Shown here: positions 1 to 7,904 of the stretch, one piece after another | Layout: each line of letters begins with the position of its first letter | Numbering within the stretch: position 1 is the stretch's first letter | Origin: Caryophanales bacterium UBA6769 | GTDB taxonomy: Bacteria > Bacillota > Bacilli > Bacillales > UBA6769 | Direction: 5' to 3' | Assembly (NCBI GenBank): GCA_002453275.1 | Contig: DKGN01000203.1 | Span: 1 to 13,882, forward strand | DNA length: 13,882 bases | Position numbers and translations under genes: made by a program | The notes under the pieces: model-generated | Seen by the model: only the letters and a program-made list of their open reading frames with translations | Databases searched by the model: none | Told to the model about the DNA's origin: nothing

Positions 1-1012
1 AATAATCCTTTAATACGATAGCGCCTCCGCCGACAAAATAGCAAATCTCAGTTTGCGAATTTCTTTGCCACATGTTACGTAAATGACGATACTGCTTCTT
101 CGCCAATTCTAATAACGTTCGGTCAACAATATCATGTACACTCGTTCGACTACCTCTTACCATGATGTGATTGCGGTCTTGCTTGCGAGTGATAATATCA
201 ACAACATCTCGACGGCTATCCAATTCAATGCCATGTTTCGTTCTAATTTCTTCGCGAATTTCTTCGAGTGACTCTGCAACCCCTATATTGAAGCCTTGTG
301 CTTTGTCGTCATCGACATTTCGATCTTTAATCACAGCCACATCTGTTGATAGGCCACCAATATCCTGAATAATAATTCGTTTATCAACTAAATCACGATT
401 AATGATATTCAAGTTATTGTCCATCACTAAATTAATGTAAGCAGCAAAGCCCTCAGGATAAACCTTCACTTCATCAAATTTAATGTTTACTTTCAAACCT
501 TGGTATTTCGGCGTAACTAAAAACTCAACCTGATGAACGGAGCCGAGCAATTGCGAGCGATAGCCGACATCTTTTCCTTCTTTTACTTCCCTTAATGGTA
601 ATCCTGTTCCAAGTGTATAAGAAGCATCAATAACGTCATTTGTTTTCGTGAAAATTTTAGCATTCTCATCTCGAACCGCATCTAATGCTAGTGTTGTAAA
701 TAACATGACAAGTGTTTGATCCTCTTCAGATTTGCTACTTCCTGGGTCTAATTCGGTTGCATTACTACTTTTTGTTGCTAAATTACCAACCCGGTAAATC
801 ACATTATTTTCTTTGAGGGCAGGGGAGTGAATTTTAATATGTAATCCTTCTAACGGATCCTTCAAGTCAAGTTCTTCAATACCGATAACCGGACGATCCT
901 CTGTATCTATAGCGATAACATTCGGTATATTTAACTCAAAATCTGATTTTCCAAAAATTGCTTTAACTGAATCGTTACCAACATCAATTGCTGCGATTCT
1001 ATTTTTACTCAC
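1..1012 (-). CDS. ParM/StbA-family actin-like ATPase (3' part beyond the left edge)
   Basis: The first 337 residues are visible and the C-terminus lies outside the window. The protein has the actin/Hsp70-type ATPase fold: phosphate-1 motif IDVGNDSVKAIFG at residues 9-21 (D10, G12), phosphate-2 motif QDIGGLSTDVAVI around residues 216-228 (D217), and adenosine motif FVGGGA at about residues 326-331 (G328-G330). Members of this family polymerise into filaments that push DNA apart with a small adaptor (ParR) bound to a centromere (parC). The start chosen is GTG at 1012, preceded by AGAAGGG about nine bases upstream. The nearby ATG at 1020 is in another frame and closes at once. A repeat block lies upstream, as parC does in ParMRC loci. 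A parR-like gene would be expected downstream, beyond base 1, and cannot be seen. Family membership is clear; a partition role is inferred. Confidence 0.85.
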   Translation of the reverse strand, partial: MSKNRIAAIDVGNDSVKAIFGKSDFELNIPNVIAIDTEDRPVIGIEELDLKDPLEGLHIKIHSPALKENNVIYRVGNLATKSSNATELDPGSSKSEEDQTLVMLFTTLALDAVRDENAKIFTKTNDVIDASYTLGTGLPLREVKEGKDVGYRSQLLGSVHQVEFLVTPKYQGLKVNIKFDEVKVYPEGFAAYINLVMDNNLNIINRDLVDKRIIIQDIGGLSTDVAVIKDRNVDDDKAQGFNIGVAESLEEIREEIRTKHGIELDSRRDVVDIITRKQDRNHIMVRGSRTSVHDIVDRTLLELAKKQYRHLRNMWQRNSQTEICYFVGGGAIVLKDY

Positions 1013-1112
1013 GTAATCATACCCTTCTAATAGAAATTATGGTAAAAAATGATAACTACCATTTTATATAACAATATACTAGATTCCGTTATTCAGCAAT
1101 GCAAAATCAAAT

Positions 1113-1256
1113 GTTTACAAATTTTTCATATTGTTTTCTTTTTGTATACTTTATATCTAAATTGTAAACACTCTGATATAACTTAATGTGTTCGTGTTTG
1201 TATACTTGTAAACATAATTGAAAACATGTCGTTTACGGATGGTAAACAAGTATACA
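1113..1256. repeat. Iteron-like GTNNAC repeat block upstream of the ParM-like gene (candidate parC/operator)
   Basis: This is the main content of the 330-base gap between the ParM-like gene and the ferritin gene. Eight hexamers GTTTAC, GTAAAC or GTATAC lie within 144 bases, at 1113, 1144, 1164, 1200, 1208, 1231, 1242 and 1250. TTTGTATACTT occurs as a perfect 11-base direct repeat at 1141-1151 and 1197-1207. TGTATACTTGT at 1199-1209 is repeated inverted at 1246-1256. No open reading frame fits here. Known parC sites of ParM-type systems are short repeat arrays at or near the parM promoter, so a centromere or operator role is plausible but inferred. Base composition is very AT-rich, so some hexamers could be chance. 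Confidence 0.55.
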
Positions 1257-1280
1257 TATTTGCTTACTTGTCAAAAACAA

Positions 1281-1310
1281 CAAAAAAACAAAGCCACATT
1301 TAGTGACCTT
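1281..1310 (-). terminator. Intrinsic terminator of the ferritin gene
   Basis: On the minus strand AAGGTCAC and GTGGCTTT form an eight-pair stem with two G-U pairs and a short loop, followed by TGTTTTTTT. It lies 33 bases after the ferritin stop codon and separates that gene from the repeat block. Confidence 0.7.
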
Positions 1311-1342
1311 GTCTGTATTTTATAAAATTATTAACTTTTTCC

Positions 1343-1849
1343 TCAATCCCCGTCAGGAGTAAATGTGCGCTTTTCAAGTTCCTTTTCATACATGTAGAGA
1401 GAGTTTTTATCGTTTCCAATTCGTTTTAAATAATCAATATGCGTTTCAAAGGACGACTCTTCTTCAACTTGCTCGTCTAAAAACCACTTCAAAAAGGAGA
1501 TTGTAGCATGCTCTTTTTCATCCCAAGCTAAGTCCGTTAAGTCATAAATACTTTTTGTCACATTCTTTTCCTGTTCTAATGCATTTTCGAACGTATCAAG
1601 AACAGATGCAAAATTAATTTTAGGCTCTTCAATTGAAGAAAATTTCGCTTGAACACCACGATCATTCAAATAGTTATAAATTTTCATCCCATGGAATCTT
1701 TCCTCTTCTGCCTGCTCCACGTAAAAATGTGCAAATCCACTATAACTATCGTGTTCACAATAGGCAGCCATCGCCATATAAGAGTGAGCAGCAAAAAATT
1801 CTTTATTCATTTGTTTATTTAATGCATTTGCTAATCGGTCGCTTAACAT
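1343..1849 (-). CDS. ftnA: Bacterial non-haem ferritin
   Basis: This 168-residue protein is a full-length bacterial ferritin, which forms a 24-subunit cytosolic shell that oxidises Fe(II) and stores it as ferric mineral. The ferroxidase residues sit where they do in E. coli FtnA: E17 in NKEFFAAH, E50 and H53 in EEERFHG, E94 in EQEKN, and Q127 and E130 in LDEQVEEE. The haem-ligand methionine typical of bacterioferritin is not evident, so this is the FtnA type. The ATG is preceded by GAGGAG ten bases upstream. It follows the adenine deaminase gene after 56 bases in the same direction with no terminator seen between them, so readthrough from ade is possible. No Fur or PerR box was recognised. 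Confidence 0.95.
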   Translation of the reverse strand: MLSDRLANALNKQMNKEFFAAHSYMAMAAYCEHDSYSGFAHFYVEQAEEERFHGMKIYNYLNDRGVQAKFSSIEEPKINFASVLDTFENALEQEKNVTKSIYDLTDLAWDEKEHATISFLKWFLDEQVEEESSFETHIDYLKRIGNDKNSLYMYEKELEKRTFTPDGD

Positions 1850-1905
1850 GAAGTATCGTCTCCTCTACTTTAATTTAATACGTAGACCTTTTTTAAAACA
1901 TTTAC

Positions 1906-3645
1906 CTATTGACCTATTGAGATTAGTTTAAACGTGTTAACATCAAATAAACCCATATCCGTTAACTTTAAATGTGGAATTACAGGTAAAGATAAAAAGG
2001 ATAATGTTGAAAAAGGATTGAATTGTTCTTGAAAGCCAATCTTTTTCAATGCTTCATTAATATTCTCAAGCTCATGAATAACATCATTTGCATCTTTTGT
2101 TGACATCAAACCAGACAATTCCAATGGAATTGTAGCTAACACGTGACCAGACTTTACAACAGCCTTTCCTCCACCTACCTTACGAATGGCATCTATCGCA
2201 GTGAACATATCCTCGTCATTTGTGCCAGCAACAACGAGGTTGTGGGAATCATGGGCAACCGTTGAGACAATTGCACCATCGGTTATTCCAAGTCCTTTTA
2301 CAATCGCATGACCGATATTTCCAGTTTCGTTATGGCGCTCAATTACACATAGCTTTAATTGATCATTTTCAATCGATGGTTGAAAGGATCTATCTTTTAC
2401 AACAACATTCTCAACTACATGCTTCGTCACAATTTGATTTGGTATAATCTCAATAATATTCGCTTTCTGACCTTCATTTAACTTAATTTGCAGAGCATCT
2501 TCTCCTAGGTCGTTTAACTTCATACTGTTAATCACTTTATGCGGCTTCTCTATTTCATTGACGTGAAAAGGTAGGCAAACTCCATCTTTAGCGACAAGCT
2601 GACCGGCCTTGTAAACTTCAGAAATCGATACGTCTTCAAGATTGTCTAAAAGGAGAAAGTCCGCTTCATATCCCGGAGCAATTGCACCTTTATTTTTAAG
2701 CCGAAAACATTCTGCAGCATTCAACGTAGCCATTTGAATCGATAATAACGGATCCAAACCAAGCTTAATTGCTAAGCGAACATTATGGTCGATGCTACCC
2801 TCCTCCACTAACTCATCTAAATGTTTATCGTCCGTTACAAACAAAAATCTTCGTGAATTTTTATCATTTACAACGGTTATAAGCTCTTTCAAATCTTTTG
2901 ATGCAGTACCTTCCCGAATCATGACATACATCCCACGACGAAGCCGCTCAAGTGCTTCCTCTGCTGTATTGCATTCGTGATCAGTACGAATATAAGCTGT
3001 CGAATAAACATTAATCCCGTTCGCATCAATACCAGCAGCATGTCCATCAATTACTTTATTAGCTGTGATTGCGCCCGTTAGTTTATCAAGCATTCCCTCA
3101 TCCCCATTAAAAACAGCAGGAAAATTCATGACTTCACCTAAACCGAGAACTCGTTCATGTTCATAAAACGGAGCCAATTTCTCAGCGTGCAGTGCTGCAC
3201 CAGTATTTTCAAAGGGAGTTGTCGGAACACACGACGGAATCATGAAGAGCGCATCTAATGGAAGGTCTTCGGAGTCATCAAGCATAAATTGAATCCCTTC
3301 TGAACCAGATACATTCGCTATTTCATGTGGATCTGTAACAATTGTCGTCACACCATGAGGTAAAACAACTTTAACAAACTCGGAGGGACGGACCATTGAA
3401 GACTCGATATGTACGTGCCCATCAATAAAACTTGGACAAATAAAGCGCCCCTCTGCATCAAGAACTTCTCGTCCATCATATGCACCAATCCCAACAAAAA
3501 CCCCATCTTTAATCGCAAGGTCAGCCTCATAAATCTCACAATTAAACACATCAATAACTTTTCCATTCTTTATAACAAGATCAGCTGGCTCTCGTTTAGC
3601 GGCAACAGCTATTCGGCTTCGTAACTGTTCTTTACTTACATTCAT
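1906..3645 (-). CDS. ade: Adenine deaminase
   Basis: The 579-residue protein matches the length and plan of Bacillus adenine deaminase (about 577 residues), which converts adenine to hypoxanthine and ammonia for purine salvage and use of purines as nitrogen source. It is an amidohydrolase: the metal-binding HVH is at residues 77-79 in FIDGHVHIESSM. Further conserved acid and histidine positions are E171 in LGLGEVMNFP, H202 in IDGHAAG, H223 in RTDHE and D272-D273 in FVTDDKH. The C-terminal third is the family's extra beta-rich domain (VAHDSHNLVVAGTND). The ATG has AAGGAG about eight bases upstream. It is separated from the upstream carD gene by a terminator, so it should have its own promoter in 3646-3741. 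I saw only weak candidates there and no purine riboswitch. Confidence 0.95.
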   Translation of the reverse strand: MNVSKEQLRSRIAVAAKREPADLVIKNGKVIDVFNCEIYEADLAIKDGVFVGIGAYDGREVLDAEGRFICPSFIDGHVHIESSMVRPSEFVKVVLPHGVTTIVTDPHEIANVSGSEGIQFMLDDSEDLPLDALFMIPSCVPTTPFENTGAALHAEKLAPFYEHERVLGLGEVMNFPAVFNGDEGMLDKLTGAITANKVIDGHAAGIDANGINVYSTAYIRTDHECNTAEEALERLRRGMYVMIREGTASKDLKELITVVNDKNSRRFLFVTDDKHLDELVEEGSIDHNVRLAIKLGLDPLLSIQMATLNAAECFRLKNKGAIAPGYEADFLLLDNLEDVSISEVYKAGQLVAKDGVCLPFHVNEIEKPHKVINSMKLNDLGEDALQIKLNEGQKANIIEIIPNQIVTKHVVENVVVKDRSFQPSIENDQLKLCVIERHNETGNIGHAIVKGLGITDGAIVSTVAHDSHNLVVAGTNDEDMFTAIDAIRKVGGGKAVVKSGHVLATIPLELSGLMSTKDANDVIHELENINEALKKIGFQEQFNPFSTLSFLSLPVIPHLKLTDMGLFDVNTFKLISIGQ

Positions 3646-3741
3646 TGAATAACTCCTTACTAAAAATTATCGTTTGCATACACTTTAATCTTAGTAACTT
3701 GAAAAAACAACAGACAAGCTGATCCAATACGTTAAAAAGAC

Positions 3742-3771
3742 AAAAAAACTGGCTATCCTATGACTAGCCAG
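3742..3771 (-). terminator. Intrinsic terminator of the carD gene
   Basis: On the minus strand CTGGCTA pairs perfectly with TAGCCAG across a nine-base loop, followed by seven T residues. It lies 17 bases past the carD stop codon. Confidence 0.9.
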
Positions 3772-3787
3772 TCGTAAATAAATTATA

Positions 3788-4261
3788 TTATGAAGATTTT
3801 TCAAGTAAGTCAGAAGCCTGACTTTCCGTTATATCTTTAACGATCGTTAATTCACTAATTAAAAGTCGACGCGCATTGTTAAGCAAGTCCCTTTCGGTAG
3901 CATTCAACGCCTTTTCTTTGCTTAACTCAATAAGATCGCGAATAACTTCAAAAGTAGCTTGAATTTCTCCTGTTTTAATTTTCTCTAAATTTGAGCTATG
4001 TCGCTGTGACCATGTTTTTTTTACTTTACCGTCGCCTTCATAATCAGAACGTAAAATACCTTTTAGTTTATCTTCAGCAACTGCAGAACGGATGTCCAAT
4101 TTTCCGACGTTGTCTCTTGGAATCATCACATCCATTTTACTGATTGGAATATTAATCACGTAATACTTTTGTTCTTTTCCTTGAATCTCTCTTTTTTCAA
4201 TGGCTTTTACAACCCCAGCACCGTGCATTGGATAAAAGACTTTATCGCCAACTTGAAACAA
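3788..4261 (-). CDS. carD: CarD/CdnL-family RNA polymerase-binding regulator (YdeB-like)
   Basis: The N-terminal domain (about residues 1-60, FQVGDKVFYPMHGAGVV and later KYYVINIPISKMDVMIP) is the CarD/RID module. In this family it binds the RNA polymerase beta subunit and stabilises open promoter complexes. The rest is helical (for example TERDLLNNARRLLISEL) and fits the DNA-contacting domain. I place the start at TTG 4261, giving 157 residues. A strong GGAGG lies eight bases before it, and the protein then begins (M)FQVGD as in B. subtilis YdeB. An in-frame GTG at 4276 would add five residues but overlaps the ribosome binding site itself. The gene stands alone between its own promoter and terminator, and is expected to act globally, not on its neighbours. 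Confidence 0.9.
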   Translation of the reverse strand: MFQVGDKVFYPMHGAGVVKAIEKREIQGKEQKYYVINIPISKMDVMIPRDNVGKLDIRSAVAEDKLKGILRSDYEGDGKVKKTWSQRHSSNLEKIKTGEIQATFEVIRDLIELSKEKALNATERDLLNNARRLLISELTIVKDITESQASDLLEKSS

Positions 4262-4291
4262 AGAATACACCTCCACGTGTCAACATTTCCA

Positions 4292-4320
4292 ATTATAACA
4301 TAGACGCGTAACTTTGTCAA
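4292..4320 (-). promoter_or_regulatory. Perfect consensus sigma-A promoter of carD
   Basis: On the minus strand TTGACA (4315-4320) and TATAAT (4292-4297) are separated by exactly 17 bases. This is the ideal housekeeping promoter. Transcription would begin near 4285, giving a leader of about 25 bases that includes the GGAGG before the TTG start. Confidence 0.9.
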
Positions 4321-4343
4321 AATAGTAATAATAACACATATAA

Positions 4344-4373
4344 TTAACAAGTGTCAACAATTTTTTTTATAAT
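4344..4373 (+). promoter_or_regulatory. Candidate sigma-A promoter of the padR-MFS operon
   Basis: TTAACA (4344-4349) and TATAAT (4368-4373) are 18 bases apart, with a T-rich stretch before the -10. A second, weaker candidate is TTGAGT (4413-4418) with TATAAC (4435-4440), spaced 16. Either could serve the gene starting at 4460; the first has the better -10. Confidence 0.55.
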
Positions 4374-4388
4374 AGTCAAAGCTTGACT
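4374..4388. promoter_or_regulatory. Palindrome at the padR promoter, candidate PadR operator
   Basis: AGTCAA and TTGACT form a perfect six-base inverted repeat around AGC, immediately after the candidate -10 box, where a bound repressor would cover the transcription start. Autorepression is common among PadR regulators of efflux operons. The site assignment is inferred from position and symmetry only, and it does not match the ATGT-N8-ACAT pattern known for some PadR proteins. Confidence 0.4.
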
Positions 4389-4459
4389 AATCAAAACTAA
4401 ACTAATTATACTTTGAGTGTTGATTTACATATGATATAACATTTGGGAGGTATCTCGTA

Positions 4460-4981
4460 ATGAATTATCGGCATTTGCTTCTTTTAGGGCTGTTAATGAC
4501 GCAAAGCCAACACGGTTATCAAATTCATGATTTTATTGAAAAAAACTTGAAATTTATAACGAATATGAATAAAGCAACGGCGTATTCTTTGTTAGATAGA
4601 TTGAGTAAAGAGGATTACATCGATGTGACAATTGAACATACTGGTAATCGCCCACCGCGAAAAGTATACTCAATCAACGAAAAAGGAACTGCTTATTTTC
4701 AACAATTATTATTACAAAACTTAGCATCTGCTGAAACGGTCTCCTATATTAGTGAAATTGGCTTTATGTTTCTAGATCATCTCCCGATTGACCAGACGAT
4801 TGATTTACTAAAAAAGAAACAAGCCGAGTTACAGGAAAAGTATAAACATTTGAAACGTCTGCCATCTCATGACAAAAATGGTGTCAACATTGCCTTTCAA
4901 CATAAACAAAAAATGCTTAAAGCAGAAATTACATTTTTAACCGAAACAATCGATAAATTAGCGCATACTGGAGTGAAGTAA
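4460..4981 (+). CDS. PadR-family transcriptional regulator
   Basis: The 173-residue protein has the PadR winged-helix domain at about residues 3-80: LLLLGLLMTQSQHGYQIHDF, then TAYSLLDRLSKEDYI as the recognition region, and RKVYSINEKGTAYF as the wing. The rest is a charged, heptad-like helical segment (DLLKKKQAELQEKYKHLK) that fits the family's C-terminal dimerisation helices. PadR proteins usually repress and are relieved when a small molecule binds at the dimer interface. The ATG has GGGAGG eight bases upstream. The stop codon is one base from the next ATG, so the efflux gene is translationally coupled. This makes it the likely local repressor of that pump. The inducing compound cannot be told from sequence. 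Confidence 0.9.
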   Translation: MNYRHLLLLGLLMTQSQHGYQIHDFIEKNLKFITNMNKATAYSLLDRLSKEDYIDVTIEHTGNRPPRKVYSINEKGTAYFQQLLLQNLASAETVSYISEIGFMFLDHLPIDQTIDLLKKKQAELQEKYKHLKRLPSHDKNGVNIAFQHKQKMLKAEITFLTETIDKLAHTGVK

Positions 4982-4982
4982 G

Positions 4983-6152
4983 ATGCACGCAAAAAGAGCC
5001 TTACCTGTCTTATTTTTAGTCATGTTCCTCGTCATGGTCGGCTTTGGAATTATAATTCCAGTCCTTCCTTTTTATGCAGAAGAAATTGGAGCTTCACCGA
5101 CACAACTTGGGCTTCTCATGGCCGTATATTCTGTCATGCAGTTACTCTTCGCCCCGATGTGGGGCCGAATTTCAGATCGCATTGGGCGCAAGCCTGTGAT
5201 GATAATTGGGATTGCAGGCCTTGCGCTTTCATTTTTCTTAATGGCACTATCGACAGAGCTATGGATGCTTTTTGTAGCGAGAATTATCGGAGGTTTTCTA
5301 TCTTCCGCAAATATGCCTACTGTTATGGCTTATGTAGCTGATATTACGTCAGAAGAAGATCGTGGAAAAGGCATGGGCATAATCGGCGCCGCTGTCGGAT
5401 TAGGCTTTATCCTCGGGCCTGCAATCGGAGGTATTTTTTCAAAAACAAGCTTAAGTATGCCATTCTACGTCGCAGGTTTTTCATCCTTGATAACTGTTTT
5501 TCTCGTTGTCATTATCTTAAAGGAATCGTTGTCTGAAAGAGACGACCAGACTAAAGCCGAGAAAAAGTCGTTACGCCAAGTTTTCAGTAGTCCTATTTCG
5601 ATTTTATATTTCTTGCAATTGTTTGTTTCGCTCTCTTTAGCTGGATTGGAAGCGACATTTGCTTATTTCGCAGCGCAAAAAGCAGGTCTTGGCACAGTGA
5701 AGCTCGGCTATATTTTTATGATTATGGGTCTTGCTGGAGCAATTGTTCAAGGAGGATTAGTCGGTAGACTTACAAAAAGATTTGGGGAAGGCTTCGTCAT
5801 TCAAATTGGTATTTTCGTTTCTGCAATCGGATTTTGGCTTATTTTGTTCGTTAATAGCTTTGCGACAGCAGCAATTTTCCTAACCATTTTTGGGATTGGA
5901 AATGGAGTTATCCGCCCAGCAGTTTCTGCGCTATTAACAAAGAAGTCAACGACAGGGCATGGCAGTACGACAGGCCTCCTATCGTCATTCGATTCACTCG
6001 GAAGAATTATCGGTCCACCGTTAGGTGGGTGGCTTTTCTCGGTCTCGATCGGCTTACCATACATTTCAGGTATTGCCTTGTCGATCATTGCCTTAGTCCT
6101 GTATCAAGTATATAGAACACAAACAAATAAAATGAAACAAGTGATGCTGTAA
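4983..6152 (+). CDS. MFS multidrug/tetracycline-type efflux transporter (DHA1 family)
   Basis: This 389-residue membrane protein fits 12 transmembrane helices, with a short cytoplasmic centre (about residues 180-200, charged SERDDQTKAEKKSLRQ). It carries the major-facilitator signatures of proton-driven drug antiporters: motif A GRISDRIGRK at 61-70, an arginine at 100 in the helix-4 motif B position, and a glycine-rich motif C in helix 5 at about 135-150 (GLGFILGPAIGG), which marks exporters. Length and motifs are like Bmr/NorA and TetA-type pumps of Firmicutes. It overlaps no other gene and starts one base after padR, with GGAG upstream. The coupling suggests inducible efflux of a toxic compound. 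The substrate is unknown. Confidence 0.9.
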   Translation: MHAKRALPVLFLVMFLVMVGFGIIIPVLPFYAEEIGASPTQLGLLMAVYSVMQLLFAPMWGRISDRIGRKPVMIIGIAGLALSFFLMALSTELWMLFVARIIGGFLSSANMPTVMAYVADITSEEDRGKGMGIIGAAVGLGFILGPAIGGIFSKTSLSMPFYVAGFSSLITVFLVVIILKESLSERDDQTKAEKKSLRQVFSSPISILYFLQLFVSLSLAGLEATFAYFAAQKAGLGTVKLGYIFMIMGLAGAIVQGGLVGRLTKRFGEGFVIQIGIFVSAIGFWLILFVNSFATAAIFLTIFGIGNGVIRPAVSALLTKKSTTGHGSTTGLLSSFDSLGRIIGPPLGGWLFSVSIGLPYISGIALSIIALVLYQVYRTQTNKMKQVML

Positions 6153-6159
6153 CGACAGT

Positions 6160-6187
6160 AAAGGAAGGTATACGACCTTCCTTTTTT
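6160..6187 (+). terminator. Intrinsic terminator of the padR-MFS operon
   Basis: AAAGGAAGGT pairs perfectly with ACCTTCCTTT around a five-base loop and runs into further T residues. It begins eight bases after the MFS stop codon. On the opposite strand the T-tail is only three bases, so it is probably weak as an end for the converging sigY operon. Confidence 0.9.
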
Positions 6188-6228
6188 CGTTAATTAATGG
6201 CAGTTAAGAACCTTGAATAACTTCCGAA

Positions 6229-7005
6229 TTAATAACTTTCAAAACGTTTGAAGCAAAAGGTAGCAATGCAGAAAACCAACACGATTAGCAAGCTACTCGT
6301 CATCACCATCGAGTAAAACGTATCTCCCCCATTCCCTGTCAATAAAAAGTGAGTTGCCTCTGCTTGGGCATTTGCAGGACTCCACGTTGTAAACTTTGGG
6401 AAAAGGGTGCCAAAAAGCGATAATCCCGCAGCAAGAAGCAAACTTACACCGGCAATCCCACCTGTTTTCCTTAAGACGGTTCCGACACAAAGGGTGACGG
6501 TCATCGTAAATAGTATCCAAATCGCGTACACCACAAAGCTTGTGAGGAAACGCGAAAAGGAAACATCATGAAACAATACAATCGTATAGTAATAAGCGAG
6601 ACCGTAACCTAGTCCGAATGAGAACATTAAAATAACGGCATGTGCGACCCATTTACTCCCAATGTACTGAAGTGGCTGTACAGGTCTTGCCATTAACAAT
6701 GAGAGGACACCGCTATTGCGCTCATGTGAAATGATGCCCATCATACTTAATACAATAATCGCCGTTCCGATGATACCGAACTGTGAAAGAGTGCTTGAAA
6801 GTACTTCCTCACCCGATGGAATTGGGATTTCAATGACAGCTCCCTCTGGTAAGTTACCAGCCTTATTTAAGATTTCAGGCATATAATACAAGCTAATCGG
6901 TTGTGAAACAGCTAAAAGAATGAAGACAATCGGTAACCAAATGAGTTTTTTATCACGCCATGCTTCAAGCCATTCTTTCTGTAATAATGTAACGAAAGCA
7001 TTCAC
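6229..7005 (-). CDS. yxlG: ABC-2-type transporter permease YxlG
   Basis: The 258-residue protein fits an ABC-2 permease with about six membrane helices, beginning after a cytoplasmic N-terminus (LLQKEWLEAWRDKK). The motif SHERNSGVLSLLMARPVQ at about 93-110 is the cytoplasmic coupling segment typical of these permeases. A long extracytoplasmic loop follows helix 1 (NKAGNLPEGAVIEIPIPSGE). It would dimerise and pair with the ATPase encoded just upstream, whose stop codon overlaps this start by four bases (ATGA). This is the last gene of the sigY operon, as in B. subtilis. The transported substrate of YxlFG is not known. No strong terminator was found after it on this strand. Confidence 0.92.
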   Translation of the reverse strand: MNAFVTLLQKEWLEAWRDKKLIWLPIVFILLAVSQPISLYYMPEILNKAGNLPEGAVIEIPIPSGEEVLSSTLSQFGIIGTAIIVLSMMGIISHERNSGVLSLLMARPVQPLQYIGSKWVAHAVILMFSFGLGYGLAYYYTIVLFHDVSFSRFLTSFVVYAIWILFTMTVTLCVGTVLRKTGGIAGVSLLLAAGLSLFGTLFPKFTTWSPANAQAEATHFLLTGNGGDTFYSMVMTSSLLIVLVFCIATFCFKRFESY

Positions 7006-7892
7006 CTGCTCATCACTCCCATATACGCATCCTCAAGCGTTTGCTTCTTTAATTCGAAATGAATGATCGTCAGCTTTGCTCGCAAGCAGTCTTCCAAAAG
7101 CCGATTCCAATCACTCTGTTTCCGTAAGCTTATTTCTGCCGTTGTCGGAGAACGCAATTCAAAGCCCGCAACGTACGGCTTATCGTGTAACCAATTTCCA
7201 AGCAATTCTTCTGTCGATAGTATATAGACAGGGTCATTATCTGTTTCTTTTAGCGCGGCCAACGTTCCCGACCATTGCAGTGCACCAGATTTAAGCATGA
7301 TGATGTTATCACTTACTTGTTCAGCGTCATGCAATACGTGAGTCGAAAATAATATTGCCATCCTCTTTTTTAATTGTGCCATCAGCTGGAGCACGTCACG
7401 TCGGCCTGAAGGGTCGAGCGCGGATACAGGCTCATCTAAAATTAACAGCTTCGGCTCATGTAGCAATGCTTGTGCAAGTCCTAACCGTTGCTTCATCCCC
7501 CCCGAAAACCCACCAATTCGCTTGTTTTTTGTCATTTCTAATCCAACAAAAGAAAGCATTTCTTCTACTTTTATTTTCAATTCGTTATTCGGAACATTTG
7601 ATAATTGACCAGCAAAGTGTAAAAATTCACGCGCTGTCATCCACGAATAAAAGGCAGGGTATTGCGGTAAATATCCAAGTTCTTGCCTATTAATCGACGG
7701 CTTTCCTAGGAAAGAGATCTTTCCTACCGTTGGAGTTAAGAGACCAGCAAGCATCGTAAGTGTTGTTGTCTTCCCTGAACCATTTGGTCCGATTAGGGCG
7801 ACACATTCATTTTCCTTTATAGAAAATGACAGCTGATCGACGGCTGTCTGGTGTTTAAATGTTTTCGTTAATTGCTCAACTGTTAAAAGCAC
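7002..7892 (-). CDS. yxlF: ABC transporter ATP-binding protein YxlF
   Basis: The 296-residue ATPase has all nucleotide-binding motifs: Walker A GPNGSGKTT at 35-43, Q-loop Q77 in GYLPQYPAF, signature FSGGMKQRL at 129-137, Walker B LLILDEP at 149-155 and H-loop H185 in FSTHVLHDAEQVSD. About 90 residues follow as the accessory C-terminal part usual in this exporter subfamily. B. subtilis YxlF has nearly the same length. The start is GTG at 7892 with GGGGG about eight bases upstream, 12 bases after yxlE. It energises the YxlG permease, with which it overlaps. Family knowledge suggests export; the cargo is unknown. Confidence 0.93.
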   Translation of the reverse strand: MLLTVEQLTKTFKHQTAVDQLSFSIKENECVALIGPNGSGKTTTLTMLAGLLTPTVGKISFLGKPSINRQELGYLPQYPAFYSWMTAREFLHFAGQLSNVPNNELKIKVEEMLSFVGLEMTKNKRIGGFSGGMKQRLGLAQALLHEPKLLILDEPVSALDPSGRRDVLQLMAQLKKRMAILFSTHVLHDAEQVSDNIIMLKSGALQWSGTLAALKETDNDPVYILSTEELLGNWLHDKPYVAGFELRSPTTAEISLRKQSDWNRLLEDCLRAKLTIIHFELKKQTLEDAYMGVMSR

Positions 7893-7904
7893 AGTATTTC
7901 CCCC

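Noticed and set aside
1..1256. Calling the whole window plasmid-borne because of the ParM-like gene.
   Set aside because: The neighbours (ade, ferritin, carD, sigY operon) are typical chromosomal genes, and chromosomal ParM-like genes occur in Bacillaceae.
1897..1919. Direct repeat of CTATTGAC at the end of ade.
   Set aside because: Two short copies only, overlapping the ade stop codon; no hairpin or known site.
4262..4276. GTG at 4276 as start of the CarD gene.
   Set aside because: It overlaps the GGAGG that serves the TTG at 4261, and it adds residues absent from the family's usual N-terminus.
4279..4360. TGTCAACA at 4279-4286 and 4353-4360 flanking the carD promoter, as a shared operator.
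   Set aside because: The copies are short, in the same orientation and in AT-rich DNA; a chance match is as likely.
6160..6187. Bidirectional terminator also ending the sigY operon.
   Set aside because: On the minus strand the stem is followed by only three T residues, so efficient termination is doubtful.
7355..7693. A 112-codon open frame on the plus strand.
   Set aside because: It lies entirely antisense to the well-supported yxlF ATPase gene and has no recognisable domain.
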